Positions 63,328 through 64,000 of a stretch of DNA of 64,000 bases are shown here, one piece after another. The position numbers were made by a program, and so were the translations under genes. Below the pieces are notes generated by a model. It worked only from the letters and a program-made list of their open reading frames with translations. It made no database searches and was not told the origin of the DNA. Origin of the DNA: Yoonia sp. G8-12 (lineage in GTDB: Bacteria > Pseudomonadota > Alphaproteobacteria > Rhodobacterales > Rhodobacteraceae); assembly GCF_038443675.1 (NCBI RefSeq), contig NZ_CP151762.1, positions 2,666,001 to 2,730,000 on the forward strand. The letters run 5' to 3'. Positions within the stretch are counted from its first letter, which is position 1. Each line of letters begins with the position of its first letter.

Positions 63328-64000
63328 TCACACGCGCTTTGCGCGCAGGCGCAAAGCGCGCACGCTTGGCAGCAAGACCAACGAGACAGCGATGACAAGT
63401 AGACCCAAAGTCATCGGACGTTCCCAGATGAAAGACACCCCTCCATAAAGCTGCATGGAACGGGCAAAATTGTCTTCCATCATGCCGCCCAAAATGAAAC
63501 CGATCAGCAGTGGCGGCAGCGGGAAGTTGGCGAATTTGAGTGCAATGCCACATATCCCGAAGGCCACGAGCAACAACAATTCTGTCGCGTTGTTTTGCCC
63601 GATGTAGGCCCCCATCAACGTAAAAAACAGGATGAAAGGGATCAGGTAATTGCGCGGGATCGCAAGGACCTTGGCAATGTAGGGGATCAGCGGCAGGTTC
63701 AAAATGAGCAACACCAGATTGCCGATGAACATGGACATGATAACCGCCCAGAAAATCTGGGGCTCGTCAATCATCAGGCGCGGACCGGGCGTGACGTTAA
63801 GAGCGATCAAAGCGCCAAGCAGAATAGCCGTTGTGCCAGAACCGGGGATGCCAAGGGTAAGCAGCGGCACAAACGATCCCGTGCAGGCCGCGTTATTGGC
63901 CGTTTCGGGTGCGGCAAGGCCTTTGATCGACCCTTTACCAAATTCGTCCTGTTCATGTTTTGGCGCAATGTTGCGCTCTACTGCGTAACCTAGGAACGAA
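63328..64000 (-). CDS. Tripartite tricarboxylate transporter permease (TctA family), 5' end outside window
   Basis: Open from the window edge; visible are 223 codons of the C-terminal half. FVPLLTLGIPGSGTTAILLGALIALNVTPGPRL is the TctA motif, followed by helices to the end ...RALRLRAKRV. Inner-membrane citrate/tricarboxylate-type importer; the TctB and TctC genes would be upstream beyond the window. Internal GTG at 63870 is not the start. Confidence 0.9.
   Translation of the reverse strand, partial: SFLGYAVERNIAPKHEQDEFGKGSIKGLAAPETANNAACTGSFVPLLTLGIPGSGTTAILLGALIALNVTPGPRLMIDEPQIFWAVIMSMFIGNLVLLILNLPLIPYIAKVLAIPRNYLIPFILFFTLMGAYIGQNNATELLLLVAFGICGIALKFANFPLPPLLIGFILGGMMEDNFARSMQLYGGVSFIWERPMTLGLLVIAVSLVLLPSVRALRLRAKRV

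Noticed and set aside
1..64000. CRISPR arrays, prophage or restriction systems
   Set aside because: No regularly spaced repeats, phage structural genes or restriction-modification genes were seen on either strand.

Overview
The window looks like a chromosomal segment of an alphaproteobacterium of the order Rhodobacterales, most likely a marine Roseobacter-group organism. The reasons are the density of periplasmic-binding-protein transporters (two oligopeptide-type ABC systems, two TRAP systems, one TctA-type system, one tungstate ABC system), the respiratory formate dehydrogenase locus with DUF3305/DUF3306/DUF6494/DUF6505 companions, and protein sequences that read like that group. The assignment is from family recognition only; no rRNA or tRNA gene was found.

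Layout. 1-5 kb: a catabolic operon (class III aminotransferase, aldehyde dehydrogenase, beta-keto acid cleavage enzyme, CE4-type deacetylase, GAF protein). 5-11 kb: a peptide-type ABC transporter whose operon ends in an XRE-cupin regulator, with its binding protein transcribed divergently. 11-18.4 kb: a second peptide-type ABC operon ending in an M24 aminopeptidase-like enzyme and followed by a GST. The same 12-base motif lies upstream of both ABC systems. 18.9-23 kb: an Old Yellow Enzyme and a TRAP transporter. 23-28.4 kb: a remnant-rich stretch (AlpA-like pseudogene, internally deleted ohr) and an electrophile-defence cluster with a NemR-like repressor, YqhD-like aldehyde reductase, CurA-like reductase and DJ-1 protein. 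28.4-37.6 kb: a DgcA/StcD-type flavoprotein, a Tat-exported SGNH-like protein, a MarR-like regulator, a second TRAP system with a divergent LysR regulator, and a DUF481 outer-membrane protein. 37.6-44 kb: the Anbu proteasome-like peptidase operon (two transglutaminase-like proteins, circularly permuted ATP-grasp, alpha-E protein, Anbu), which here runs on into a membrane-anchored alpha/beta hydrolase. 44-58 kb: formate dehydrogenase structural genes, chaperone and accessory genes, Fe-S carrier genes and tupBCA for tungstate uptake. 58.5-64 kb: GST, CaiB-type CoA-transferase, a CPA1 antiporter with a cyclic-nucleotide-like domain, and the end of a TctA gene.

How the genes work together. The first 18 kb suggests import and breakdown of peptide-like or omega-amino compounds under an XRE-cupin regulator. 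The 24-28 kb cluster is a compact response to reactive carbonyls or electrophiles. The Anbu operon encodes a likely peptide-ligase/peptidase system of unknown substrate. The formate dehydrogenase region carries structural subunits, maturation factors and metal supply side by side.

A warning for users: four genes (aldehyde dehydrogenase, deacetylase, DJ-1 protein, biotin/lipoate ligase-like protein) are each broken by a reading-frame change that one base in a C or G run would repair, which points to sequencing error at least as much as to real gene decay.
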